Origin: Closterium sp. NIES-65
Taxonomy: Eukaryota > Streptophyta > Zygnematophyceae > Desmidiales > Closteriaceae
Direction: 5' to 3'
Assembly: GCA_948144175.1 (NCBI GenBank)
Contig: CANXME010002539.1
Location: forward strand, 62,001 to 126,000
Length of the DNA stretch: 64,000 nucleotides
Part shown: positions 43,087-53,509 of the stretch, one piece after another
Layout: the number at the start of each line of letters is the position of its first letter
How positions within the stretch are numbered: the first letter of the stretch is position 1
The notes under the pieces: model-generated
Seen by the model: only the letters and a program-made list of their open reading frames with translations
Told to the model about the DNA's origin: nothing
The model's database searches: none
Program-made: the position numbers and the translations under genes

Positions 43087-44297
43087 ATGGCGGCCAATCC
43101 AAAAACCGTAGAGGATGTTTTTAAGGACTTCAGTGGTCGGCGAAAGGGCATGTTAAAGGCTTTGACAACCGGTATGCACGACGTAGTCTATATTTTTCAG
43201 ATTTTGTTATCGTCTCGTTGCGAACCTTAAATATGCTTTTCTAGGTTAACACCATTTCGTCGTCCCGCGTGTGAGTGCAGATGTGGAAGATTTTTATCGA
43301 CAGTGTGATCCAGGTTTGTCTTCCGAGGCGATTTTTTAAAATTGAAGACGATAATTTGCATTTAGATGGCTCGGTAGTTCCGCCTCTTTCTTATCGTTCT
43401 GTCGCTATTCGTCGCTTCGCTTGTCGCAGAAAAGGAGAATTTATGTTTGTATGGTTACCCGGAGGAGGCTTGGGAGGTCAATCTACCAGCAGAGGAAGTG
43501 CCACCGGAACTACCAGAGCCCGCTCTTGGAATAAATTTTGCAAGAGATGGAATGCAGAAGAAAGATTGGCTAGCCTTGGTTGCAGTGCACAGCGACGCAT
43601 GGCTCCTCGCAGTAGCATTTTACTACGGAGCTCGATTCGATAAAAATGAGCGGTACGATGTCTTTTGCTTCAATCTAGATCTACATTTTTTTTTTTGCTT
43701 TTTGCTAAATTATGTTGGTCGTGCTGATGCAGGAAGCGGTTGTTTAACCTTATCAATGACTTGCCCACACTATTTGATATAGTAACGGGCAAGAAGCAAG
43801 CGGTTGAAAAGGCAGCAGCCAACAACAGCGGGTCGAACAAGGCGAAGAGCTCTGGCAAGGCGGTAAGTTTTGCCCAGTGTAGTGGCATTTCCCCTCAATC
43901 TGCTGTTCTAGGGTTCCTAACCTTTCTTGTCTGCTGACGGTTCGTGTTCACAATTTCAGCGGAGTGGTGAGGTGCAGACAAAACAATCGAAGGCGAAACA
44001 AGAAACTCCAGAGGAAGAGGAGGACGACGAGGAGGAGCATGGGGAAACGCTTTGTGGCATTTGCGGCGGGCTTTATGGGGCAAACGAGTTCTGGATTGGT
44101 TGCGACCATTGTGATAAATGGTGCGTTTTATCTTGTTTCCGTTCCATTTCTGTCACATTCTTCACAATAAGCGCTTCCATTCTAATACGATGTTGTGTTT
44201 CTGCAGGTATCATGGGAAGTGTGTGAAAATAACACCAGCCAAGGCAGAGCACATCAAGGACTACAAATGCCCGTCTTGTGCAAAGAGAGCTAGATAA
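43087..44297 (+). CDS. Alfin-like PHD-finger protein
   Basis: Six exons: 43087-43171, 43281-43313, 43430-43652, 43733-43862, 43960-44120, 44207-44297, all GT-AG, total 240 residues, the usual length of this plant family. The N-terminal Alfin domain (about 5-130) shows [53 protein letters not shown] and [13 protein letters not shown]. An acidic linker ([11 protein letters not shown]) precedes a C4HC3 PHD finger (LCGICGG ... CDHCDKWYHGKCV ... YKCPSC). Alfin-like proteins bind H3K4me3 through the PHD finger in the nucleus and work with Polycomb-type or ING complexes in gene repression. Every zinc ligand is present. Intron positions were set by frame and by homology to the family. Confidence 0.95.
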
Positions 44298-45858
44298 TGA
44301 TTTGTTGATCCTGTATTATGTTTGCTAGTTGAGCTTAGTGGCCGAATAGCCTTTTCCTGGTACCACCTGATTTGGTGGAAACGAAATATCTGCTGGATGA
44401 TGGTTGGGAGGGGATCTACCTGGGTTAGGGTTCTTGCTAGATAGGGAAATTGTTACGCTTAGCTAGGAGACTAACATGGATACTTCATTGGACAATCTGC
44501 TAATCCCTCCAGCACTTAGTGGATATAAGCTGTACTGTATCATCACCTCCCCACTTTACTGTCTCCTACGGACCCCCATCTCTGTTCCAAGTAATTCTTA
44601 AATGTCTTCAATCAACCACACCCTTCTTATTTCACATGTAAATACCTGTCGTGTGCATATAACCCTCCTCATCTAAAACGCTGTCAGGTTCCCAATCTTA
44701 GAGGGAAATGAGAGGAAGCTAAGAGGGAAAGCCAGTGGGGAGTGGGATGCCAGGCAAAAAAGAGGGAAGCGAGGGGTGAGAGAGGCACCTCAGGAGCAAT
44801 TACCTAGAAAATTTTGGGAGGCTGTGAATGCAGGAAGAAGCAAACAGGGGTGCAAAAGTAGAATGGACGAGATGAGGAGAAGCGGGTGAAACGAGACGAG
44901 TGATGGGAGGAGGACCAAAGGAGGGAAAACAAGGGTGGTAGTGGAAGGGAAAAGGGGCAGTTATAGGGGAAAAGAATAGAGGGCGATGGAGAGAGGACGA
45001 GGGGAAGGGTGGGCGGGATGGGTAAGATGAGGAAGATAAGTAAGAGGTGGAGCGGGGGAGGGATTAATAGGATTAGGAAAAACGGACAAATAGGGGAAAA
45101 GGTGTGCAGGGAAGAAGGAAGGGACAGGGAAAGGGAATGCTGAAAGACAGATGGGAAATGGCAGGAGAGGGGAGTCAGAGGGCAAGTAGAAAAATAACGA
45201 ACGGGGAATGGAAGAAAGGGATGGAGACACAGGGAGAGGGAGGGAGGGAAGGATGGAGGCCCAGATGGAAGCGATGGAAGGACAAAGCGGCGCGAGAGGG
45301 GGAGTGTGGAGGGAAGCTGGAGAGAGAAAAGTGGGAAAGGGAAGGGGATTCGCACGGCGAAGCAGGGAAGGGGGCAGTGGGGGCTGGGCGAAGGGGAAGG
45401 GACGGAAGGAGGTGGAAAAAGACGGAGCGCAGAACAGCAGAGGAGGGAGTTTGACAAGAGGGTACAGCAGACTCAGGAATGGCAGAGAACGGGTGGAAAT
45501 GGTGTGCAGAAGAGAACCGGAAGTAAGCAACATGCAGAGAGCAGGGGGGGGTGTAGTCTCCAGCAAACCATCTTCAGAAAGACCCTTCCTGCCAATTGTT
45601 TCCATCGCATACTAACAAGCCCTTCCGTTGCTTATATCCATTCTTGTCCACACATTCATTGGCTCCTCTAGACTCACAGCCTTGGACAAGGTTCCACAGC
45701 GTTCTGCCTGCAATTGTAGCTTCAGCTAGGGGTGCCCTCAACCTTTCTCTCCCCCACAAAACCTTGAAAAGCAGTTCTCTCGGTGAATTTGATCCTCCAC
45801 ATCATTTGGAATCATAGGGTGACTGCCCCAGAAGAAATATACCACGCATGCATGGACG
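44298..45858. other. 3' flank and purine-rich interval between convergent genes
   Basis: After the Alfin-like stop comes AT-rich DNA to about 44690. About 44700-45540 is strongly A/G-rich on the plus strand (runs such as GAGGGAAGGATGGAGG), over some 800 bp. Long open frames on the minus strand here are Ser/Pro/Leu-rich by-products. No gene supported. Confidence 0.6.
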
Positions 45859-47360
45859 CTATATAGGACGGTGTAGGGCCAGGGACGGCACAACTCCAGT
45901 GCCTAAGCATGTGCGTAACTCCGTCTGCAAGAGAGACATGAGCTCTGTTCCTGTGCGGCGGTACACCCAACCCTGGCCTGGTAACCAGTCAAAGCGTGCT
46001 GGACCACTGCAGGGGAGAGCAGGAGGAGGCAAGCAGTGGATGAAGCATGAGTATCTGCTGAAACAGAAAAAAGTGATACGTGCAAGTCTGCGAATATATT
46101 CAGCATGGACAACCATCTTCGCGTTCAGCCAATAAGCACACGAGGAAAAGTTGTGCTGCGCACAATCTACAAGAAGAACATACAGCTTTAGTCAAGGCAG
46201 CCCATGATAAAACCTGTGACAGTGGTGGCATGGCCTACTGATCAGGATGGATACTACATTGCTACTAGAGGCATACCTTTGTGGGGAAGAAAGCCAAATT
46301 TGCCTGTTTGGAGCTTGCTTGTTGATCACAAAGATCCCGTGTTGTCCGAGACGAAGCGTCAAAACTCCTTGCTGCATAAAAAGAATTGCAGGGAGCATTT
46401 GAAGGAAACAGTGCAGGGTATTTCTCAATAACTGCTTGGGGAAGTGACCCAAAATGATGTGAACTTCAGGTTCCCGGGGTTGCTAAACAGGAAAATGCAA
46501 ACGGAGATAATGACAGGTTGCTGGCCAAAGACTGTGTAAGTGGGACTTCCAAGCTTACCGGAAGCCAGAAAACACTTACTGACAGGTCAACATCGAATCC
46601 TTCAATGTCCACCTCATCACCTAGAACCTGCAAAACCGCCAGACAGCAGCAAGGGAAAACTATGACCGAAACCCTGAAACGATATGGGGACGGAGCTCAT
46701 GTCAATCGTCAACTGGCTAATCATTAAAAGCCCAGATATTGAAGGGAAAGAGCGACTAAATGGGTTATGTTCAGGAGCTCATGCAAATGACAGCATTTAA
46801 ATGTGAGAGCAGAAGCATCTGAGTGTGAACATCTCGGTGCATACATCGAAGTTCTCGTGGAGCCAGTGCAGGGCTTCGTCTGCGAGCCGGTGAAAATCAT
46901 TCTCACTCAGCTCTCCTTCCGCTGCTTCTGCTGCATCAAACGATGACGGTCCGCCCAGTGGCGATGTCGGTTGTGGAGACAACGCCGACAGCTGTCGAGT
47001 CACTATTGGTTGTGATGCTAGTGAAGGCAGCAGCTGTCGGGTCATCACAGTCGGCCGTGATGTCAGCGAAGCGGATGCTGATGAAAATACACGTGTCTGT
47101 AGTTTCGCCTGATTGAAATCATGAATTCCCAACGGTCCTTCGCGCATGAGTTCAACCGGATCGACTGCAAGGACGCGTTGCGTGTCTCGTAACTGGGAGT
47201 CTGTCTCGTTTGAAAAGCGTGCGACGTTATACAGCCTAAGGTTCTCGTCGGTCCAGAGAAATGGTGTTCCAGGCGGGATTCGCGGCAAAGAACCGCACAG
47301 CGGCAGAACTAATCTACGCCGTCCGTGCGATCTAACTGTAGGAATGAACCTACTGGCCAT
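45859..47360 (-). CDS. FH: Frataxin, mitochondrial iron-sulphur cluster assembly factor
   Basis: Four exons on the minus strand: 47360-46845, 46627-46580, 46371-46277 and 46006-45859, all GT-AG and in frame, giving 268 residues. The N-terminus (MASRFIPTVRSHGRRR) is Arg-rich like a mitochondrial targeting peptide and is followed by a variable extension longer than in plant homologues. The frataxin domain starts near residue 155 (ENDFHRLADEALHWLHENFD), continues with EVDIEGFDVDL and GVLTLRLGQHGIFVINKQ, the signature APNRQIWLSSP, and GPARFDW ... WVYRRTGTEL. Frataxin binds iron and stimulates sulphur transfer on the IscU/cysteine desulphurase complex in the matrix. The ATG lies only about 190 bp from the end of a DIRS-like element. 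Identity is firm; the exact start is less so. Confidence 0.93.
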
Positions 47361-47550
47361 TGTCCCTACATTGATCGCGCGGCAGCAACGACCTCCCGAT
47401 AAAAGCTCTTCGCCTAAGAAACAAATAGCCCAGATAATTCGACGCGAGAATCGCAGAAAGCCGTGAACGGGCCTAAGGTCGTGCTTCTAGCAGCGAGTCG
47501 CCGAATGAATGTTTGCGAGGGTGAAATATGGCAAGTTCTGACATCAAACA
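47361..47550. promoter_or_regulatory. Short 5' flank of frataxin up to the YR element
   Basis: Only 190 bp separate the frataxin ATG (47360, minus) from repeat A1 of the element at 47551, so the gene's upstream promoter region is largely replaced by or shared with the retrotransposon. Confidence 0.5.
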
Positions 47551-47730
47551 TTATAATTTTTAAACACATTGATGTTTTTCAAAATTGTGTATTGTGAAAG
47601 CGAAGCTGACTGTACCGAATATTTGGCAGCGTCGAAGCGCGCTAAACGCCCTTCTCCAACTACAAAAACCGTGGGTTGGAGTTCATTCCCTCCACCCACG
47701 TTTCTCGTTTTCCAACGGCTCAATCAACAT
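47551..47730 (+). repeat. Split direct repeat A1, copy 1
   Basis: TTATAATTTTTAAACACATT ... CTCAATCAACAT, 180 bp; same sequence as A2 at 53100-53279. Likely contains the element promoter. Confidence 0.9.
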
Positions 47731-47843
47731 TTCCGTTCGAGTAGTTCTTTTCCCCGTCCAAGCTGGCTAGAACTCGCACCCTTCCCAGAGGCGAGTCACC
47801 CTCAACACTTCTGCAAGACATTTTCAACCACAATCGATCTACA

Positions 47844-49052
47844 ATGGCGTCTACGCCGGCACTTAACCGCGTCAATTCGTCTGCGCCGGTTTCCGACTCC
47901 GACCGTAACGCCCGAGAAATGACGGGCGATCGCCGTAACAAGCGGCGGGCAGAGGAAGGATCGCCCGCCCCAACTGCCGTGGACGTGCTGTTGGGCGGGC
48001 TCGAGGTCAACAAAAACTCGAGCCCGCCCCAGCAGCAGCACCCCTCGGCCCCTGTGGCGCCTGTGGCGCCTGTGGCGCCTGAGGCGCGTGTGGCGCAAGT
48101 GGCGACGGCGGCACCTGCAGCACCTGGGGTGCCACACGCGCCTGACGCGGAGCACACGCCGGCGCCTGTGGCTGGACCGTCGCGTCAGCGCCAGAGGCGC
48201 CGAACATCGACTTCTTCTGACGCGACGACCCCGGCGTTGACCAACGCGTTGACTCCGGACCAGGTCGCTGCGCTTCTGTCCCTGTTACAGCAACAACCCG
48301 CCAGCGTTACAGCTACGGAAATTGCACAACCCGCGGCGTCTGCATCTGCTAACAAGGAAAACGCAAAAAAAGAAAAAGGAGCGCGAGGAACAACGGCGAA
48401 CCGGCACAACAAGGAAGCACCAGCCAGCATCCCACCTGCGCCAGCGGCCGACAACGACACCGACGGCTCCGACGACGATGATGGTGAGGCTCCGGTCCAT
48501 ACCGCAAATTTTCATTCCATGGAGCATCTTCCCCCCCTCCCCTCTACTACTAACACCACTTGGTCGGCGGCGACGTTCAACGACGAGCACGTGCGGGCGA
48601 AAGCGGAGATTCTGGAGGACATGCGGGCCTACCTGAAACACGCAGAGCACAAGCTGCAGCACGGCGACTCGGCGGGCGGACTCGAAATGGTCGTCGCCGC
48701 CCTCGACGACATTTCCGCGCGCTTCGACATGTTTCAAGTCGAAGACGCATCCGACGACCGCGTTGCCAAGCGCTACAAGATGTACCTGGAGAAAAGCCTT
48801 CTCACCTCGCGGCCGTTCAAGCAAGCCGTCGCGGACGTGGCTGCCATGGACCGAGCGGCGGGCGCTCACGCTCGCTCCCACCGTGGTGGAAACCACGGCG
48901 CCAAGGCGTTCGCCCCAAAACGTGGCCCTCCAACCTCGGGCAACTTCCAAGGCTTTCGTGGTTCGTGTTTCCGCTGCGGACAGCCAGGCCACGTCGCCAA
49001 TGCCTGCCCTCGGAATGGGCATGGGGGCCAAGGACCCGCACCGGTTGTGTAA
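47844..49052 (+). CDS. YR element ORF1, Gag-like with CCHC knuckle (copy 1)
   Basis: 402 residues. N-terminal part is low-complexity with a PVAPVAPVAP run; the central part is acidic; the C-terminal half has a helical capsid-like character (NDEHVRAKAEILEDMRAYLK). It ends with a classical zinc knuckle, CFRCGQPGHVANAC, near residues 376-389. The product should bind element RNA. The ORF is identical to that of copy 2 at the protein level, and no stop or shift interrupts it. Confidence 0.85.
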   Translation: MASTPALNRVNSSAPVSDSDRNAREMTGDRRNKRRAEEGSPAPTAVDVLLGGLEVNKNSSPPQQQHPSAPVAPVAPVAPEARVAQVATAAPAAPGVPHAPDAEHTPAPVAGPSRQRQRRRTSTSSDATTPALTNALTPDQVAALLSLLQQQPASVTATEIAQPAASASANKENAKKEKGARGTTANRHNKEAPASIPPAPAADNDTDGSDDDDGEAPVHTANFHSMEHLPPLPSTTNTTWSAATFNDEHVRAKAEILEDMRAYLKHAEHKLQHGDSAGGLEMVVAALDDISARFDMFQVEDASDDRVAKRYKMYLEKSLLTSRPFKQAVADVAAMDRAAGAHARSHRGGNHGAKAFAPKRGPPTSGNFQGFRGSCFRCGQPGHVANACPRNGHGGQGPAPVV

Positions 49053-49674
49053 GGTTCGGGCTATGGTGAAGCGCGCCTCTAGGCGCGATGCACGGTGCAC
49101 TTTTGAGTGCTTAGACCGTGGGCAGCCTAGTAGGGCTTGCGGTGGCCATGGCCAGCCCTAGGATAGGGTGGTAGAAGTTGGCCATAGGCCTAGCTTTGGG
49201 GAAGAGGAAGAATGCCTCTCGGTCCCCTAGGATAGGGTAATAAAGTATGGCCGTAGGTCTAGCTTTGGGGAAGAGGAAGAATGCCTCTCGGTCCCCCGTA
49301 TGCCCCAATTGATGGGATGAGAAACATGCTAGTAGGCATGACAATGTATGACCATGAGAGATAGGGATTTTATTAAAGGCCCCTCTTGTTTGTCACGGAT
49401 TAAAAAAAAAAAAAAAAAAAGGAGGAGAAGGGGAGAGGGAGAAAAAGAGAGTACGTACGCTCCTCACTCAAACCGCCACCATGCATGGCAAGGATGAGCA
49501 GCCCTGGTTCAACCGTTGGAAGCCCAAAAAGGGTGAGAAGGAGCAAGGGGGGGGGAGTAGGGCATAGCGATGTCGCCTAGCCCAAGTAAAGGCACGCGCG
49601 AAAAGACACGAGCTCATGACAAGCGAAGCATGCAAATGCTCAAACAACAATGGAAACACATCCAAAAAGAGAGG

Positions 49675-49685
49675 GAGAGAGAAAG

Positions 49686-49741
<56 letters not shown>
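49675..49741 (+). repeat. GA microsatellite, copy 1
   Basis: About 30 GA units between ORF1 and ORF2; the matching CT tract of copy 2 (about 58648-58730) is longer. This interval holds the 27-bp length difference between the two copies. Confidence 0.9.
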
Positions 49742-49742
<1 letters not shown>

Positions 49743-49893
49743 ACACGAGGGAAGCATGATCATGGTCCCAAGCATCAATCCTCCAGAAAAAAAAAAAAAA
49801 AAAAAACGAGGGGAGGGAAAAGGAGAGAGTATGAGAAAGAGTTTGCCAAGGTGCGATCGGACGCCCTATATGGAATGACGACAAACCGTCCGT

Positions 49894-51987
49894 ATGGTCC
49901 TCACTGTTGACGGTTCATTTTTCGCGCATGCATGTATATGTCACACGCATGAACTAATTAAGGCGTGCAACCTGATTGTTCGCGTTCATTTCCTTGCCGT
50001 ACATACAGGAGCACAACAATACGAGGTGCCTCGCGACGATGGCCCGTACGAATTCGCCGTCACGGACAAAACCGTCACACGGATGTGCGGTCGGCTTCGC
50101 TCGACCTTTGCGTGGTGGAGCTCATGGTGCCCTTGCAGCCTCGTCCTATCCATCATCGCCAACGGTTACTGGCTTCCATGGAGCCACGGCCCACCACAGG
50201 CCTTTCGGGAGCGTAACCACGCTGGTGCATACGCGCATGCGTCGTTCACACGTACTGCCATCCAAGAACTCACAGAGACCGGAGCTGCAGTCGAGACAGC
50301 CGCAAGCGAGCTTACGTGCATAAGCCCACTTAACGTGGTCGAGCAGAAAGAAAAATGCAGGCTCATCCTCGACCTGAGAAAAGTCAACACGAACCTCATC
50401 GTCCCAAAATTCAAGTACGAAGGACTCAGCCGTGTGGCAGACGTGGCACGCGCTGGGGATTGGATGTTTTCTATTGATCTCAAATCCGGGTACCATCACA
50501 TCGATATCCATCCTTCATGCTGGAAGTTTCTCGGTTTTGGATTCGATGGGCGCACTTACTCCTTTCGTTCATTGCCGTTCGGTCTTGCGACAGCCCCATT
50601 CATCTTCACGCAACTCATCAAGCAGCTAGCCCGTCGCTGGCGGGAGCAAGGCATCCGAGTAGTACCATACGTGGACGACATCTTATTCCTTTGCCAGTCA
50701 AAAGCTCACGCGCAGGCTACTTGCCACCGTGTAATACTGGACCTTAAAGCAGCAGGTTTGGTGATAAATGCGAAGAAATCACAGCTGTCACCATCGCAAC
50801 ACCTTCGATTCTTGGGTGTGGAGCTAGACACGGCCACAGGCCGATTTACCATCGGTCCCGAACGACGAGCCTCACTACATGCAACCATTCGGAACCTGTT
50901 GAGCGCAAGCAAGGCATGTCGACCCGTCTCAGTCCGCCAAGTGGCCAGAATCACAGGCATGCTCGCGTCAATGGGCGTCGCGCTGGGCGCAACAGCTCGT
51001 GCTTTCAGCCACGCCATGCTACAAGTGATCAATGACGCACCTTCATGGAAAAGCAGCGTGATCATCCCCCCAAACGCGGCTGAGGAGCTAAACTTCTGGC
51101 TCGAAGAGTTTGACAGGTTCAACGGTGCACCGTTTCACGTTCGAAACAGCTACGACGCTGTCATCCATGTGGATGCTAGCGCTCACAGTTGGGGCGCCAC
51201 TTTGACCACATTTCCTGGCGGCCTCGAAGAAGCTAGCGCAACAATGCCAGAGCCGCTGCGAGCGACGTCCAGCACACGGAGGGAGATCGAAGGTGTGCTT
51301 TGGGCACTCCAAACATACTCCAGCAAGATCACGCACAAACATGTTCTTGTGCGGGTGGACAATCAGGGCGTCTTCTTCATCCTTCGCAAAGGTGGCTCGC
51401 GCAGCCCCGACCTTACCACGGCCTGCCAAGACATCATTCGACTATGCATGGAGCACGGCACGCGTCTAATCATCGAATGGATCCCACGGGAGCTAAACTC
51501 ACACGCCGATGAGCTCTCAAAAGCAGTCGATCATGACGACTACTCGTTGAAGACGCCGTGGTTCCGCATCTTAGAACGGCGTTGGGGTCCCCATTCCATC
51601 GACCTCTTTGCAAACTCCCGCAACTCCCAGCTGCCACGCTTCTGCACTAAAATTCCTCATCCACAAGCCACCGCAGTCGATGCATTCTCGCTCGCATGGA
51701 CATCAGAAAATAGCTTTGCGTTCCCCCCGCCCCATTTAGTTCCGGCCGTCCTCCATCACGCACAGCGCACCCGTGCATCGCTCACATTGATCATCCCACA
51801 CTGGCCGGGTGCAAACTGGTGGCCACTTTTACAACCTTCCCCACGCAACTGGGCACCGTACATCCACGCGCACATTCCCTTGACACACGGCAGCCAATGC
51901 CTGGCAGCTGGAACACATTCCGCTGCTTTTTCAGGCACTGGATTACCACACAGCCCAATCATCGCACTTCGGGTGGTTTTTGACTAA
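49894..51987 (+). CDS. YR element ORF2, reverse transcriptase/RNase H (copy 1)
   Basis: 697 residues. RT motifs: LILDLRKVNTNL, FSIDLKSGYHHIDIH, FRSLPFGLATAPFIFTQ and PYVDDILFLC (catalytic YVDD). RNase H follows with HVDASAHSWGA, EIEGVLWAL and VRVDNQGV. After it comes WGPHSIDLFANSRNSQLPRF ... DAFSLAW, a block typical of DIRS-order elements. The enzyme copies element RNA to DNA for a circular intermediate. No protease domain. The first 90 or so residues, from the ATG at 49894, look unlike RT and the true start may be further in. Seventeen bases separate it from ORF3. Confidence 0.9.
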   Translation: MVLTVDGSFFAHACICHTHELIKACNLIVRVHFLAVHTGAQQYEVPRDDGPYEFAVTDKTVTRMCGRLRSTFAWWSSWCPCSLVLSIIANGYWLPWSHGPPQAFRERNHAGAYAHASFTRTAIQELTETGAAVETAASELTCISPLNVVEQKEKCRLILDLRKVNTNLIVPKFKYEGLSRVADVARAGDWMFSIDLKSGYHHIDIHPSCWKFLGFGFDGRTYSFRSLPFGLATAPFIFTQLIKQLARRWREQGIRVVPYVDDILFLCQSKAHAQATCHRVILDLKAAGLVINAKKSQLSPSQHLRFLGVELDTATGRFTIGPERRASLHATIRNLLSASKACRPVSVRQVARITGMLASMGVALGATARAFSHAMLQVINDAPSWKSSVIIPPNAAEELNFWLEEFDRFNGAPFHVRNSYDAVIHVDASAHSWGATLTTFPGGLEEASATMPEPLRATSSTRREIEGVLWALQTYSSKITHKHVLVRVDNQGVFFILRKGGSRSPDLTTACQDIIRLCMEHGTRLIIEWIPRELNSHADELSKAVDHDDYSLKTPWFRILERRWGPHSIDLFANSRNSQLPRFCTKIPHPQATAVDAFSLAWTSENSFAFPPPHLVPAVLHHAQRTRASLTLIIPHWPGANWWPLLQPSPRNWAPYIHAHIPLTHGSQCLAAGTHSAAFSGTGLPHSPIIALRVVFD

Positions 51988-52004
51988 TTGAGAATGTACG
52001 CGCC

Positions 52005-53054
52005 TTGTGTCCGGATCCGCTCCCAAAGCTACACAACCAACTCATCAACATGCTCACACAATCGCGAGCGAATTCGACAATCCGTACATACGAACCGTAC
52101 TGGGCCAAGTTTCGGGCCTTCTGCACAAAGGTGGATCTTCCATTTCTTCCCGCATCCGACATGACCCTCGCGCTATACTTGGTGCATGCAATCCAACGCA
52201 AAGCAACCTTGTCTGTAGTGCAGCTCACGTGCTCGGCAGTCAGCTTCGCCCATCGCATGACTGGAAGCAAATGCCCGACTGTCGGACCGTTTACCACCCA
52301 AGTGCGGGACTACGCGAAACGACACTGCCCTCGCCCTAGTCGTTTGAAGGAGCCCGTATCAATCCAACAAGTTCGGGACATGTCCGCGAACTACTTGCAG
52401 TCGGACAATCCCGCTGAATTTCAGAAGGGGTTGATCCCTATCCTCATGTACTCCGGATTTTTGCGATACTCCGACCTCGTTGCCATCCAGTGGCAAGACA
52501 TCCAATTCGACGATGCAGTCATGTGGATCCTCATCCCACACTCAAAAACGGACCAGGCTGGTCGTGGAACCTGGATTCCCATCGCCGCAACGACGGACCC
52601 TTGTTGCCCCGTGCGCTGCACCCAACGCTTCCTCCAACTCGCTGGCTATGGCCCTCATTCCGAGGGGTCGTTGATTCGCGTTTTCAGCCACGCTTCAGCC
52701 AACAAGGGCCAGGCCAAGCCACCCTCGTACACAACGATCCGAAACTGGTGTAAAGAAGCATTCGCCAAAGTAGGAATTGGGGAGCAGCAGCTCGGCACGC
52801 ACTCCTTCCGAAAGGGCGCGGCAACCGTAGCCGCCAACATCGGCGTGCCGGACAGAATCTTCAAAAGGATGGGCAGGTGGCGAAGTGACACCGCCAAAGA
52901 GATGTACGTCACACCATACGTCGGACATCTTATCAAGGCATCCCGCGACCTACAGGACCCGACATACGCGCTGCCCCCAGAACAGCACGCAGAGGCACTC
53001 TTACGCAACCGCAAGCCACCACTGGCCATGTCTCAGAGGCCCCAGTTGCAATGA
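52005..53054 (+). CDS. YR element ORF3, tyrosine recombinase (copy 1)
   Basis: 349 residues. Phage-integrase fold with the expected catalytic set: Arg154 (GFLRYSDL), Lys181 (HSKTD), His266-x-x-Arg269 (THSFRKG), Trp292 in place of the second His (GRWRSD) and nucleophile Tyr301 (AKEMYV). It replaces a DDE integrase, inserting a circular cDNA by strand exchange, which fits the split repeats. Its last codons lie inside repeat B1, which begins at 53042. Identical in copy 2. Confidence 0.92.
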   Translation: MCPDPLPKLHNQLINMLTQSRANSTIRTYEPYWAKFRAFCTKVDLPFLPASDMTLALYLVHAIQRKATLSVVQLTCSAVSFAHRMTGSKCPTVGPFTTQVRDYAKRHCPRPSRLKEPVSIQQVRDMSANYLQSDNPAEFQKGLIPILMYSGFLRYSDLVAIQWQDIQFDDAVMWILIPHSKTDQAGRGTWIPIAATTDPCCPVRCTQRFLQLAGYGPHSEGSLIRVFSHASANKGQAKPPSYTTIRNWCKEAFAKVGIGEQQLGTHSFRKGAATVAANIGVPDRIFKRMGRWRSDTAKEMYVTPYVGHLIKASRDLQDPTYALPPEQHAEALLRNRKPPLAMSQRPQLQ

Positions 53055-53279
53055 GAACGATGCCAAATTATAAGGACAAGAAAGCAAGCTTTCTCAATAT
53101 TATAATTTTTAAACACATTGATGTTTTTCAAAATTGTGTATTGTGAAAGCGAAGCTGACTGTACCGAATATTTGGCAGCGTCGAAGCGCGCTAAACGCCC
53201 TTCTCCAACTACAAAAACCGTGGGTTGGAGTTCATTCCCTCCACCCACGTTTCTCGTTTTCCAACGGCTCAATCAACAT
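53042..53279 (+). repeat. Split direct repeats B1-A2, copy 1
   Basis: B1 (53042-53099, CCAGTTGCAATGAGAACGAT...TTCTCAATA) runs directly into A2 (53100-53279). Confidence 0.9.
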
Positions 53280-53398
53280 CCCCACCACCCACCCCGGACC
53301 AACTACAAGACCACAGCTGCTTGGACGGACGACTCCATAGCTAGTAATATTTGCATGTACTAGCATGTGTTTACGAACGATGCATATGTTGTAATAAG

Positions 53399-53450
53399 CC
53401 AGTTGCAATGAGAACGATGCCAAATTATAAGGACAAGAAAGCAAGCTTTC
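53399..53450 (+). repeat. Split direct repeat B2, copy 1 (3' end)
   Basis: Matches B1 for 52 bases up to AAGCTTTC and then diverges (GAGCAC), six or more bases earlier than in copy 2, so the 3' end is slightly shortened. Confidence 0.85.
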
Positions 53451-53509
53451 GAGCACATTGTTCGAAATTTTTGCCCATTTTACAGTAAGGCCAACGTGTG
53501 GACCTTCGA

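Larger units (their letters stand above)
47551..53450 (+). mobile_element. DIRS-order (tyrosine recombinase) retrotransposon, copy 1
   Basis: About 5.9 kb with three intact ORFs in one direction (gag, RT-RNase H, tyrosine recombinase) and split direct repeats: A1 47551-47730, B1 53042-53099 joined to A2 53100-53279, then 119 unique bases and B2 53399-53450. The two A copies are the same 180 bp. This A1...B1-A2...B2 layout is the PAT/Ngaro type, not the inverted-repeat DIRS-1 type. No LTRs, integrase or protease. No target duplication expected. Near-identical to copy 2 at 54932-60865, with arms facing each other; this and the open frames imply recent activity. Confidence 0.92.

Noticed and set aside
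44804-45605. Minus-strand Ser/Pro/Leu ORFs of more than 200 residues
   Set aside because: Reverse complement of the purine-rich tract, low complexity, overlapping in two frames.
48285-49100. 271-residue ORF antisense to the YR gag (also at 59316-60131)
   Set aside because: Antisense of a clear Gag ORF; no recognisable domain.
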